Assembly (NCBI GenBank): GCA_038087015.1
Contig: JASBNA010000007.1
Location: forward strand, 1,054,001 to 1,118,000
Reading direction: 5' to 3'
DNA from: Cerrena zonata
Lineage: Eukaryota > Basidiomycota > Agaricomycetes > Polyporales > Cerrenaceae
Length of the DNA: 64,000 nt
The translations under genes were made by a program, and so were the position numbers. Below, piece by piece: positions 47,760 through 59,205 of the stretch; positions within the stretch are counted from its first letter, which is position 1, and each line of letters starts with the position of its first letter. Below the pieces are notes generated by a model. The model saw only the letters and a program-made list of their open reading frames with translations. It had not been told where the DNA came from and did no database searches.

Positions 47760-48170
47760 GACGGAATTCTCTTGGATCTGAGCTTTGACGGTGTATAAGG
47801 AGTCAGTGACGATTGTGAACAATGCGATACCGTACGAGAATCGTTTATATCAGGACTGATCAAGACCGTCTGTGTTACTAACACTGACATCATATCGTGC
47901 TTCTAAGCCTTCCGAACTCGGAAGGTATTGTGGACAGCCAATCAACGAGATGCGACAGCACCCTAGTTTCCGACACAATCGCACTGTCCCCAATTATAGA
48001 CTGCGACTCAGACTTGGAGCATAAGCAACGCTTGTAGTTCACAGCATGCGACATCCCACTGAATCCACTCCAACTAGTAACCAGATGATATTTAAACAAG
48101 ATTAGTAACAATGTAGTAAAAGCGCTATAGGGTATAAGAGCCATGCATGTGAAAAACCTGCTTGTCTTCT
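47760..48170. other. Intergenic, DUF427 promoter and ERG26 3' flank
   Basis: 411 bp between two minus-strand genes. No additional feature seen. Confidence 0.4.
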
Positions 48171-49623
48171 CTATGCGGCCTTTTGTTGTTGCGAGACATA
48201 CCACTAGGAACAAAAGTTCAGTGGATGGACGATGGCGCTCATAAATTAATAAACGTACCTCCAACATCTTATCGATGCCCTCTTGCATGCCAACAACAGG
48301 TTCATACCCAAGTAATCGCCTCGCCTTCTCGATATTGTACCAACGAGAAGCACAGCTGAAGGTAATACGGAACCTGGTAAAGGTAGGCTGCTTGCCAACA
48401 AGCCATCCCCACCACTCGGCGGCACCAGCCAGAACCATCGCCACACCCCTAGATAGAACAATTTTGCTCTTCTGTGTCCTTGTCTCATCATTGATTTGAT
48501 CCAAGCGTGACCAAACAAGACGGGGGAAGTCCCAGAAGTAAACGGGCTCCCCGTTAGTGATGAAGAAGGCCTGTCCAGCAACAGTCAACGGTGCGTCATC
48601 ACGATCGAATGCGTTCTCTGCAAATTGATCGAAACGAGTACGTCGCAATGGACGTTGTCCGGAAGCTTTGTATTCGGGGTTGGTCCAGTTCGCTTCGATC
48701 TGTTCGGCATCTGGGGGAGGAACAACATAGGGTCCTAATGGCCGAGCTTCTGAGGTAGGAATTCGGTGTGAACCAGTGGTAACTGATACGGGTGAAAGTG
48801 GAGTGGTGGAGAAATCTTTTCGGCGTTGGGCGAGCTCTTGTTCTTGGGGCTCGCTGAGCTTGTCGGCAGCAAGAAGATGGGCATGAGCGACATTCCCAAC
48901 GTAAGTCCAGTCAAATAGGTTGTTATTGTCGCCCACTTGGAAATGTGTGCGATTGCTTTCGTATACGTCACGTAATCCAGACATAACTTGTCGGTCGCCA
49001 GGTCTACAATAAGTCAGCAAGCTACAACGGGGACATGGACTGACAGGAACTCACCCGAAGATACCAGCAGGTCGCAAAGCAACAGTAAGAAGACCATTCT
49101 GACCGTTTGCTTCGAGGACGAGGGCTTCAGCCTTAGCTTTAGATTCATTATAAGCATCCATAGCCTTCTCGGGGTAAGGCAATCGTTCATCCACGTTAAT
49201 CAAATTCTGGCCGTTAAAGACAACACCGGCAGAGCTGGTGTATACTAGCTTTCGAATACCGACAGCTTGGGCAGCGGCAATTACAGCAGCTGTGCCGTCC
49301 ACGTTAACCTTCCAGTACAATGCCGGGTCTTCCAACCCATGTGCAGGAGACGCGGTATGAATGATACAAGTTGCTCCGCTCTAAGACAAAGTTCAGGCGA
49401 TAGAACAGAGTGAATAAATAGATCCACGTACCTTTCTCAATGCGTCTGCAACCTGCTCGCCTTCACTTATGTCTCCTGAGTAGAACGGAACATCGTGGTA
49501 CCTTTGTACCACGTCGAAGACTGCGACAATATCCCCTCTTGCAAGCAAAGACTCTACGATGTGACGGCCCAAAAAGCCACTGCCACCAATAACAAAATAG
49601 ACATCGCGGGTGCTAGAAGACAT
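48171..49623 (-). CDS. ERG26: Sterol-4-alpha-carboxylate 3-dehydrogenase (decarboxylating), Erg26-like
   Basis: NAD(P)-dependent 3-beta-HSD family enzyme of the short-chain dehydrogenase fold; in ergosterol synthesis it oxidises and decarboxylates 4-alpha-carboxysterols at the ER. Residues 8-20 hold the nucleotide-binding Gly motif VIGGSGFLGRHI. Exon 2 starts SGATCIIHTASPAHGLED, then KLVYTSSAGVVFNGQ. The catalytic YxxxK is AYNESKAKAEAL. ALRPAGIFGPGDRQ and FDWTYVGNVAHAHLLAA follow. Later parts, ITNGEPVYFWDFPRLVW, and a hydrophobic segment VAMVLAGAAEWWGWLVG, a likely membrane anchor, are typical. The last intron joins MLE to WYVSQQQKAA and a TAG. Length of about 430 residues is slightly longer than the yeast protein owing to an inserted Pro/Ser linker. 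tRNA-Glu sits 126 bp upstream of the start. Confidence 0.9.
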
Positions 49624-49728
49624 GATGATGGGATGGTGTTAGCAGCGAGCGGGGAAACGCCAAAGTCCAACCTGCCAGATGGGACGACAGCAATTAATAT
49701 TGTCGCTTAATATTTTCTACTGGAGGTG

Positions 49729-49734
49729 AAAAAA
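49729..49734 (-). terminator. Pol III terminator of tRNA-Glu
   Basis: A run of six T on the minus strand, 16 nt past the tRNA 3' end, is a standard RNA polymerase III stop. Confidence 0.7.
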
Positions 49735-49749
49735 GTCTGGAATCTCGAC

Positions 49750-49821
49750 TTCGGATACGGGGAATTGAACCCCGGGCTATCGCGTGAGAGGCGATAATGT
49801 TAGCCACTACACCATATCCGA
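49750..49821 (-). tRNA. tRNA-Glu (CTC)
   Basis: A 72-nt intronless cloverleaf. Acceptor TCGGATA/TATCCGA with discriminator A, A box TGGTGTAGTGG, anticodon stem ATCGC/GCGAT with loop CTCTCAC giving anticodon CTC (glutamate, GAG), and T arm with GTTCAATTC. It is transcribed on the minus strand, between the eIF3i stop and the ERG26 start. Confidence 0.96.
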
Positions 49822-50025
49822 TTACATTTCCTTGCAATATCATTGCCTGTTATTTTGACGTTTTTGAAGAATAATGCAGTTTTGCGCTGACCACCAAGTA
49901 TGCAACGGTGCTTTTATCAAACAGATCACCATGTTCACTTAACCACGAAACCCTTGTGATCCGCCGCAGACACTGATAGCAGCAATGTATATGAGATACA
50001 ACAACGGTGAAAATACATATACCCT

Positions 50026-51400
50026 CTACTCTTCAATCTCGAGATCACCGTAAGGCTTTGCTCTAAAGTAAGTCTCATCGAAATGATGTACACGAACGAA
50101 ACCGTCCTCTCCTCCAGAGGCATAGCAGTCACCTCGGGGCGAGATAGCAATTCTGTTCATAAAAAAGTAAGACAAAGCGACTTGTCATATAGTTGTTACA
50201 TTGGGACTCACGTGTTGACGGGACCGAAATGACCCTTCACTCGGCCAACTTCCTCCTCGAAGATCTTGTGCCAGAATCGGGTCTCGAATTTACCTTGTCG
50301 CAGGGAGGTGGTTGTGACACTCATAGCATCTTGACCACCGCCGAGCAGAACGTATGGCTTATTGGGAGCAAGTGCCGCACTGTTGAGGGGTGTTTCGGTA
50401 GTAAAGGTCTTGATGACCATAAGCGACCGTGTGTCGTGAATCTAAATTCCACACGATGATATCAGTACGCTGCGATTTGACAGAGGGCGTAAAAGATCTA
50501 TGCATACCCGTGCACACTTGTCCTTGCTGCTAGTGACAAAATACGACCTGTCGTCGCTGAGTTGTAGATCGGTGACAACATCTGAATGGGCCCGTTCGTT
50601 GCTTTGAACCTCGTCTCCTGTCTTGTAATCGAAAAGAGCGACTTTTCCTGATTCATGACCGGTAATGATGAGATTGGGGACACATGAAAAGGCGCAGACA
50701 ACGGCTTTTGAGCCAATGGGGTTGAAGAAAGCGAGAGGCTCTTTTGATTCTGAGTATTGTGAAATTGTCAGTTATGCCTATTCGAACGAATGAGGAATAG
50801 ACATACGAGATGTTCCCTCTTCCCGGTTTATATTGAAAACACGGATAGCACCCTGGTGACCCATTCGCTGTTCCGTAATGCATACTATTTGCTCATCATC
50901 GTCGCTGAAAGAAACTCGCTTGACGGCGGTAGGGAATTCCCATCTGTAGAGGCATTTTCCAGTCTGGACAGACCATAGGCGCATAGTATTGTCTGCTGAG
51001 CCAGAAACGAGGTATCGTGATTGTGCTGCATTGTGATCGAGGAGGAAGGGGATACAAGTTAGTGAAAAGCTTAGATTAGGACTAGATATACCTCACAATC
51101 AACGTCAATGGTCCAAACTGTTCCGTTGTGTCCATCGTAAGTTCCTAGTCGTTCACCGTTATGGGTGTACCAAACATTGATGACATGATCTTTTGAGGCA
51201 GAGAAAAGCAAGTCGCCCTCAACGTTGAACTTGATTTGCGTAAGTGAACGTTCGTGTCCTGAAATATAGCAACAAGTTGAATATCCTGTTTCAAGGAGGA
51301 TCCATAAGCTATTTTCTACAAACCTTGGAGGAGGATAGGTCTCTGAACATGATATTCGGTTAACGTGATTTGATTTCAGAGAAGCCAATGGACGTACCAT
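50026..51400 (-). CDS. TIF34: Translation initiation factor eIF3 subunit i
   Basis: WD40 beta-propeller subunit of eIF3, needed for scanning and ribosome recruitment in the cytoplasm. The coding start is remarkable: the ATG (51398-51400) stands alone, and a 55-nt intron (51343-51397) separates it from RPILLQG and, after another intron, [20 protein letters not shown], the canonical eIF3i beginning. WD repeats visible: [51 protein letters not shown] and [14 protein letters not shown]. The long insert [19 protein letters not shown] is a family hallmark. It ends [10 protein letters not shown]. Length of about 335 residues is normal. The tRNA-Glu gene lies 205 bp past the stop. Confidence 0.95.
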
Positions 51401-51887
51401 TTTGGTATGTTGTTACCGCAGTCGCGGGGTTGTTTTGAGAAGAGAAAGAGTAGGAGAACTCGGTACGAGTGAATGTCAGTAGTGGACTTGACGGCACCGA
51501 CTTGCAGCAAGAAATTACATTGCACGGCAAATGCCGACTCGATCTTACAGCGCTTTCCGCATCGGGTATCTTGAAATTAAACATAGGTAAGACCGGATTT
51601 CCTTCACAATATATTGTCCCTATTGGTGTACTATAGTCACAATCTTTAACACTGAGTGCATCGCGTAGCTACTCTGAGGAGTACCTTTGACTGTATTTCC
51701 TACAGGTAAGCGTACGGGCTCTACTCAGTTTAATTTTAGGGAGCGAGAACACCATGAGAGTCATTTCATACAATCATCTCTACATTACAACAGGCCGAGG
51801 GAGATAGAAAGAACAAAGCGATATGGAGAATGCCAATAGCAGTAGCTACTAGTAAAGCGGACCGCATCTGGTAGCTCAAGAACCTAA
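51401..51887. other. Intergenic, eIF3i promoter and kinase 3' flank
   Basis: 487 bp between two minus-strand genes. It should hold the eIF3i leader and promoter and the 3' UTR of the kinase. No other feature recognised. Confidence 0.4.
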
Positions 51888-54574
51888 CTACACTTGTGTA
51901 GCCACCGGTTGCCAAATGATACTGACTACCCATCTCTTCATTCTAGTCAATGTTGTTTGAGGTTGGTCCTGACAGGAAGCAGCGGTAGATTCAAGCTCCT
52001 CGGATATATCGACACAAGATCCCAGTGTAGGTTCAGCTAGAGTCTTGTCCGTGGTATAGCGAGTGGTATTGACGTATAATGTGAGACTATCAGCAAGTAT
52101 TAGCGGAGGGCAAATCAGTTGGTTATGGTTCCCAATGGTCGAGCAAGTCACAGTCTTTTGAGTGTATTCCTGTCGCAGGGGAAGTATCAGATTTGGTGAA
52201 ATATAGTTGAAAAAGGCTACAGGATCTTCCGAGTTGTCGGAGATTTGCCTAGGGACCATAGGTTCGAAATTCTGAGTGGGATATGTCGTCGAGTTTGAGT
52301 TCAGTGACGGCGAGATCCAGGGCATCTGTATGTCACGTTGCAATAATTCTTCCCATTCACTATGGAGGTTAGTCAGAGGTGAAAATTGCGGACAGTTGGA
52401 AGACACTCACAAATCATCGAATAAAGCATGGGACGTTAGATCTGTAGCAGTAGGTCTAGATATCTGATCCTTGTCTAGTGTCTGAAGTGATAGTGAGCAA
52501 TACTGATCATCGATACTTCGTTATAACTTCAAGACTAACCTCTCGCAAGAAGAGTTCTACCTCCCGTGGAAGGTCAAATGATTGTAATTCCTTTTTCTCG
52601 ACCTTGAAACGGCCTCTTACGATCGTTTCCGCAAGATCTTTTGGGGAATCTTTCGTGAAATCCCATTCGCCCCAAGGGGACTAGAAAAAGAATATCTTTC
52701 ATCAGCATCATACACCCAACCACGACATCCGGCAGAACCAGAAGACTCGAGCTACTCACCCTTCCGATGAACATACGAAACGCGATTACCCCCATGGCCC
52801 AAATGTCAACGGGATACGAATACAGCTCTTCCAAATATATCTCAGGCGCAGCGTATTCTGGTGTCCCGCATGCCGTAATCGTCTGGTCGATTCCATAATG
52901 CTCATCAACATCGACATCGATATCAACTAGAACTTCCGAATCGCCATTCTCGAAATTCTCAATGGGGATCGTGCCACAAACTTGCTTCTCAAGCGGTGTC
53001 TTGTGAGTTTCGAAGCACTTGGCCAAGCCGAAGTCTGCAATTACAAGATGGCCGGTCTCGTCGATTAGAATGTTTCCTGGTTTGAGATCTCGATGGACTA
53101 TTCCGTGGTCTTGGAGAGCTTCTATGCCAAGTATCTGAGGAGGTATTAACGGTATTAATGAGTCCATCTCGGGAGTGATGATCAGGAAGAAGAACTCACA
53201 AGTTGAGCAGTGTACAAACGTGCTTGCTGATAAGGAAACCGACCACCATTGCAATCGAGAAGCGCTTGAAGATCGCCACCAGGATAGTATGGCTATTCAA
53301 CAAAATTAATAAACGAACGGGGGGACGCTGTTTGAGGGGATAACGCACCATGACGAAATAAAAATTGCTCTCATCATGAAAACTTCCAAGTAGCTGAACG
53401 ATCCATGGGATACCTTTCATCCGCCTCATGGAAAAATACTCCTCTAAACACGTTTCCCATTGTTGTGAAGCCGTTGCATCTTGTTTTGTATGAGATAGTC
53501 TTTGATCATCATTTGACATGACATCGTTCTTGTGATCAAGTTTGAGTTTCAAACCTTCATCAATGCCGGTAGTCGCATTTCCGAGAGTTGTCCCGCTTGT
53601 TTTCAATGCTAACGTTACATCCTTCCCGACATCTCTGGATAATTGAGGGTGCTTGGAAACGATCTTGAGTGCGATGAGATTCCCCGAGGATTTATGTTGG
53701 GCATGTTTGACGGTCCCAAAATTTCCTGCGTCAATAGTACCTTGTATTTCGAAATCTTGAAGACACAATTTCGCAGAGACTTGATGATACGAAGATGTAT
53801 GGTTCGCCGTAGGAGATGACGCTAGAGTCAATGTTGGATATTCTGCAATGGCGCATGCACTATTGATAGATGTTTGCGAGTCTTCTTCCTCCGAGTCCGA
53901 CGAATCGCAATCGTCCGCGCTAGAAGGAGAGTAGTGCACCCCTAAAATCCGGTTGACTTCTGGGATGGATAGACATCCTTTCGCTACCTATTGCATCGGA
54001 GATGTGAGAAAATCCTCCGTAATGACACTCCGACATCATCAAGATCAAGGAAATTTACCATCATCAAAAACCAATTGACTAGTACACCGTGGCTGATTGG
54101 CCATTCAATGGGAATCCTTCTAGGCCGTCCGGCCTGTAGGAAGAGCCTTGTGAAAAATGATTCCGTGTTATTCCTTTGAGCGGCAGTGGCCTAAGTGGGT
54201 GCTTGTTGTAAGGACTTGTATACATCATCAGTACGATGGAAGACGTACAAAAGTTATGAGCGAGGCACGAATGTGTCGTTCGTGTCGCGGTGTGGCGTTG
54301 ACCTTCTTGTGATAAATGTGGAGTGAGTTATGTATAGAACAAACAACATGATTCTTTGGGAACTTACATTCAAGTTGTCCATCTCGTTCGATGATTTGAT
54401 TGCCAATTCATTGAGTTTCACAAGGAACGCCATTGCTATGGCACCTAGTAAAAGATTTGCCTCTGTTGCGAGAGATACGCACCCGACAACTTCCCAGAGG
54501 GTCAAAGCCAAGTACGTATTGTCAGCAGACATCGTTCCGATCAGCACAATCACCCTCTGCGGCTGACACGACAT
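51888..54574 (-). CDS. Serine/threonine protein kinase with acidic activation-segment insert
   Basis: Kinase whose glycine loop reads IDAGNFGTVKHAQHKSSGNL with ALKIVSKH carrying the ATP-binding Lys. The catalytic loop is GIVHRDLKPGNILIDE, the magnesium motif ADFGLAKCF, and the activation end ACGTPEYAAPEIYLEE, then YPVDIWAMGVIAFRM. This order fits an AGC-type kinase. Between DFG and APE lies an acidic insert (EKQVCGTIPIENFENGDSEV, then VDIDVDVDEHYGID) that is far longer than usual. The gene needs an N-terminal part of at least two exons, including FFTRLFLQAGRPRRIPIEWP and GCLSIPEVNRILG, of unknown fold. After the kinase domain comes a C-terminal tail with WEELLQRDIQMPWISPSLN, then a disordered stretch ending IIWQPVATQV. 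The start may be 54574 or the Met at 54532. Function unknown. Confidence 0.75.
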
Positions 54575-55132
54575 AGTGTTCGGAGAATTTTAATCCAGAC
54601 CGCCAGCCATCTGATCCAGGTCAGCATCTACACGTATTCAACTTTACCTGGTATTTAAAAATGATCAAGGGAACGTGAACCGAGTCCCATCCTCGATAGT
54701 GAATACTATAACACCGTCCAAGTTGAAGTTGCTGGCGAAGGTTGTGAATTTGATGCTTGACATCACTATAGTTGCCGAATATGGAGCGAGATCACCATCA
54801 CGATCGTCTTTGCCCCGGATGCTTCCGCTGGATGCTTCTATAGACTCCCGAGTCTAGACAGCTCTTGTCGAGGTTATTTGCAGCCGGGATCTTTAGACAT
54901 CTTTCATTGAGATTGCCAAATCGCTGGCATCGAGTCTTATCCGCAACTCTTTCATATCTTATTTTCTAAAGTCTCCGAACACCGTGCAACTTACGTCCAT
55001 TTTACCTACAGCCCCGTTGTAAGAATCGCGCCATTTGTCCTTCTATGGTCACCAACTGCTAGCGGTAGAAATATACCTTCCTGCACTGGCGTGTAAAGCG
55101 GTTCCGGACGCGTTGGCAAAACTTCTGACCAC
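54575..55132. promoter_or_regulatory. Divergent intergenic, kinase / NTA1-like
   Basis: 558 bp between two divergent start codons. It should hold both promoters. I see no clear TATA box near 55133 and no other feature. Confidence 0.4.
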
Positions 55133-56504
55133 TTGAACTCTATCGGGATATTTTTCAGGGCTGTCACGAGGCAAAAACTCGGCGGGGGTTATATACCTCG
55201 CGTCCGTCACTGCCTCTCAACCACACACTCCCTCGCCACTCTCATGGCACCCACAAAGACAGCAGAAACGCGTCAGAAATTACGCGTCGCAGTTGTTCAG
55301 TTCGATCCCAAGGTATGTCAACCAAGACGTCATCGAAGACCCGCATATCAATCATACAACTGTACATTGTTAGATCGGCGAAGTGCAAGAGAACATTACC
55401 AAGGCCACCAAACTATGCTCCCAGTGTGTCCTCGACGTTTCTTACGCCATCTCGAAACCATGATCCTAGTATGCCATATAATGTAGACTTCGGCCACACA
55501 CAGTAGACCTTGTTTGTCTCCCGGAACTGATATTCACTGGTATGTGGCACAAATGGAGTAACCGTATCTATTTTGATCATTGTTGATATAGGATACGTGT
55601 TTTCTGGCTCCGAACATATTTCACCATACCTCGAAGAGCCGGGCAAGGGTCCTACCTCGCGTTTCTGTTCTTCCCTCGCGAAACAACTATCCTGTTATGT
55701 CACAGCCGGCTACCCTGAACGTCTGGCCTCTCATGAACGACAGGCCGCAGTTACAGAAGATGGTCAAGTGATCCAACAAGTGGGCGCAAACAGTGCAGTG
55801 GTATATGATCCGCAGGGAAAGTTTGTCGGGAACTATCGCAAGACCAACCTGTATGAGACTGACATGACATGGGCAAGGCGGGGTCAGTGCGGATCTTTCT
55901 CACCTTGTCTTCTATGAAACACACAGTTAATGTGGATTTGCCATTATAGGAACGGGTTTCATGACCCTCCACTTACCGCAGCCGCTAGGGACCGTATGTC
56001 TAGGAATTTGCATGGACTTGAATACACAGCCTCCTGCTGTATGGTCATACGACTATGGCCCGTATGAAATGGCAGACCATTGTATTCAACAGAATGCCAA
56101 TGTTCTCATACTGCTCAATGCTTGGCTTGATTCCAAACAAGAACCAGAGAAAGACCGCGATTGGAGTACCTTGGAATACTGGGCAGCACGTTTGCGGCCC
56201 TTGTGGTCTGAGTCGGACGACGGATTTTCAAAAGAAGGACAAAGTTCCTTAAATGAGCCCAAGAAAACGAATGTGATTATTTGCAATCGGACTGGAGAAG
56301 AAAACGGTTAGTCTAGATTTGATCTACAGCTTGGCCATCAAGCTTGGGCATGCCAATGCTAATCACCACCAATCTCTTTACTTCTTAGGCGTGACGTTTG
56401 CTGGCACGTCAGCCTTGTTCTCTTTTCGGCGAGGGAGTGGAAAGCCGCTACTGCTACAGACGCATGGGCGCCGTTCAGAAGGCGTCGGTATTTGGATCGT
56501 TTAA
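55133..56504 (+). CDS. NTA1: N-terminal asparagine/glutamine amidohydrolase, NTA1-like
   Basis: Nitrilase-superfamily amidase. Yeast Nta1 deamidates N-terminal Asn and Gln of proteins, feeding the Arg/N-degron pathway. The catalytic Glu lies in VDLVCLPELIFTGY, the Lys in NYRKTNLYETDMTWARRG and the Cys in LGICMDLNTQPPAVW, so the Glu-Lys-Cys triad is complete. RVAVVQFDPK and QQNANVLILLNAWLDS are typical. The first 37 residues from 55133 (MNSIGIFFRAVTRQKLGGGY, then IPRVRHCLSTTHSLATL) have no acidic residue and look like a mitochondrial leader; an internal Met at 55244 starts the cytosolic form. Introns lie after QFDPK, within 55400-55510, after ELIFTG and near 55883-55949 and 56307-56389. About 330-370 residues, slightly shorter than yeast Nta1. 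Confidence 0.88.
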
Positions 56505-56885
56505 GACTGCGCGATTGATATGTTAGATGCTTCCGTTTCGTTCCAAGGGGATAAGTTCCCGCAGTAGTGTATACCGACGTTAATTCCGTATAGTTTCCCA
56601 GGGTCGATGTTTATGTAGGGTTGAACACTTGGTTGACAGTTGCGCAGCTAGACATGCTTGTATCTATGACTTTATAATATTTGAAATTAGTCACGCAAAC
56701 AACAGTTTGAAAAGCGAGGAACAATGGGATGGTGATGGAGAACAAGAGGAAAATAGCCGAGACACGAGCGTCTCCAAGCTGTCCGAATTTGGGCGGGGCC
56801 ATTTCCGTCGTGCGTGCTTGGAGAGTTCGATAACACTCGTTCTTCCTCTTCCCGCTCATCCACCAACCCCGTCTTGCAAGCCGAG
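56505..56885. other. Short intergenic spacer
   Basis: 381 bp between two plus-strand genes. Nothing beyond probable 3' UTR and promoter. Confidence 0.4.
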
Positions 56886-58271
56886 ATGGCTAACATGCCT
56901 GTCTTTCTACTCTTGCTATGTATACCAACACTCTACGCCGCACAACATGACCACTCGAGACGTATGCCGCCCAGCCCGCTATGGAGGCGATCAGACGTAC
57001 CCCCAGAAGGTTACTTCAGCCCTCTCGACAAGGGTGGGAGCCTGCTCACGGTACGACTGGAATCCCAATTGCTCTGTCTACTTTGAAGTTTAAACTGTAA
57101 ACAGCAAGTTCCAGGGACATTCCCAGCAGGCCTTGGCGAGCCGTTGAACGCCATAATCGTTGGCTCGTCCGATTCAGATGTATTGAAGGATTCAGAAACA
57201 GATGGTGGTCTAAGGAACTATTTCTTGTAAGTCAACTTCAGTTGTATCTATGCTCGAATGATCCCCGACCCGGGAAATATAGGTCGTTCGGCTATTCATC
57301 CGAGTGCCTCGGTCAACATTTGGGTGACGATCAAGGAGCCAACCTTGGAGATGGTCATGGGTACAGTATGTCATTCTCGACTATCAAAGCCATGACGTTC
57401 AGATTGACGAGACGCCCCTCCTAGAAAATGAGACTGCTGTCATTCGATGGAATTATGGGGACCCTCAACTGGGTTCGTGTAAAGAAACGATCGAGGGTGG
57501 TAGTCACTTCCGTTACTGGGTGCAGGACGGAAAAGATGCCGACAGGTAAGCTCATTCATTCTGTATTACAACTTCCTCTCAATGCTTATCCTGTTATCAG
57601 TGGAGCGATATTCATTGCAGCTTCGTATGAATTGCCTATTGCTCGTGAGTAGTATTTTCCTAATGACTTCCAAGCACCCTTGCTAAGCAATACTGTAGAA
57701 CATCACGACATTGTACCAAATGGGTGAGTCTACATAAGATTACCTATATTGTCATGCTAAAGCTCTTGACCTCGCCTATTTAGGTATAATCTCGGAAGGT
57801 TCGTTCGTCTTCCGTTATAGGCACCTGTCAACGGACCCTGACCACTCTATTCTAGGGATTGGATGATTGGAAATGCCACGGGTCAATCCGAACTCATACC
57901 AACACTTGACCTTACGAATACCTCGACCTACAGTGGTCAAACAACATTCAATAACTACACATACCAGACAGACGTAACATACGTCGCTGGCCTCCTCGCC
58001 AACTCAAGTGATGGCGTTAACCACTACTTGTCTGTTGCAGTGGATGGGCGGCCAGCCGTAGACGGGCTAGTTGCTGTGATGCAAGTGAAGATCATCTCAA
58101 GACCTGCTAGCTCGTACGTTCCCTTCACTGTACATGCTTCTGGTATGAATTACTGATCGCTCTCGACTGCGGTTCGGTTTTTTTAGCGCGATTCGAATAC
58201 TGTCTTCACAATCTCTACCACTTCTCTACGCCCTGGTGGCTTTCTCTTCCCTAGTCTCATTATCATTATAA
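56886..58271 (+). CDS. Secreted, probably GPI-anchored agaricomycete protein
   Basis: Extracellular protein of unknown function, of a kind conserved in agaricomycetes. The start MANMPVFLLLLCIPTLYAAQ is a signal peptide. Mature landmarks: FPAGLGEPLNAIIVGSSDSD, GLRNYFLSFGYSSECLGQHL, GDDQGANLGDGHGY, NETAVIRWNYGDPQLGSCKE, HFRYWVQDGKDADSGAIF, and NGYNLGRDWMIGNATGQSEL. Several NxT/S sites are present. The last intron (58112 to about 58175) joins RPASS to a hydrophobic tail, SLPLLYALVAFSSLVSLSL, ending at TAA, a good GPI-anchor signal. Two Met at 56814 and 56886 are possible; the latter begins the signal peptide directly. The GLGEP/NYFLSFGYSSECLGQ pattern is a family signature, not an enzyme motif I recognise. 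Confidence 0.75.
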
Positions 58272-59205
58272 CCATCATAGAGCTTTTCACGGACAACCAA
58301 AACGCACGTTTCAGTACATTACTCCATTCACACTTTATCATAGCACCTCTAAGTGCATTCACGGCTAATGCACTTTGGATCTTTCATAGACATCGGACGC
58401 TTTCTCACCAGCGATTCAAAGTTGTATATAACCAACACAGCTTTCGGACGCATTCTTGTCCATTTTTACATCACTTTCTTTTTTTATATCGTTCCTTCCC
58501 GCTCCCCCGCTCTCCCTGTGGTACCCCAAAACCATCTCATTTGCTACGAGTCATTGACTTTTGCTTTTGCTTTCATTTCTCGTTTTCTACCCTTCTGTAC
58601 TCATACTTATGTGATCGCAACACTCCTTTGCCTAGGAACTTGGTACATTATCACGACAATCCATGATGTCTTTTATATCTTTTATAGGAGCAAACAAGTC
58701 CGAGTTGACCTAAGTGACAGGTGGTACTGTTCTATACGATGCCATACAAGTGCTACACACAACACTACGACTAAATCAGAGAGCTGCAAGCACAGGGTCG
58801 GATATACAAGATAAAGCAACAAGAAGAAACTTTGTACAGACAAAGGTGAAGTTAAAGCAATAAAGGGGGTATGTACAAAGCGAAAGTGAAAGCGCGAGGG
58901 AATAAAACAAGAGAGGTTAGACTACAGAAGCGGCATAGAACAGAGATTAGTACACCAATAGTGACAGTAGGGGAAGGGTTTGAATTTATGAGACAATGCC
59001 GATACCTTTTTAAGAAGTAACAGTGATCAGCATGGGTATAAACAAAGGAAGGTTTTAAGGAAGCGATCCGCTCTGGGATAGGATGTGGGATGCAGTGGTG
59101 CAGTGTGTATGAGAGGCTGTCGGTGAGAAATCGTGAATAATTTGCAATAGCCGATCTATCATCGTTCACTTACCTCGAGTATGGCATAGAGCAAGCTTAT
59201 CAACT
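58272..59205. other. Convergent intergenic, no supported gene
   Basis: 930 bp between the ends of two converging genes. Plus-strand frame 58353-58814 is Phe/Ser/Thr-rich without domain. It should hold both 3' UTRs, and the transcripts could overlap. Confidence 0.4.
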
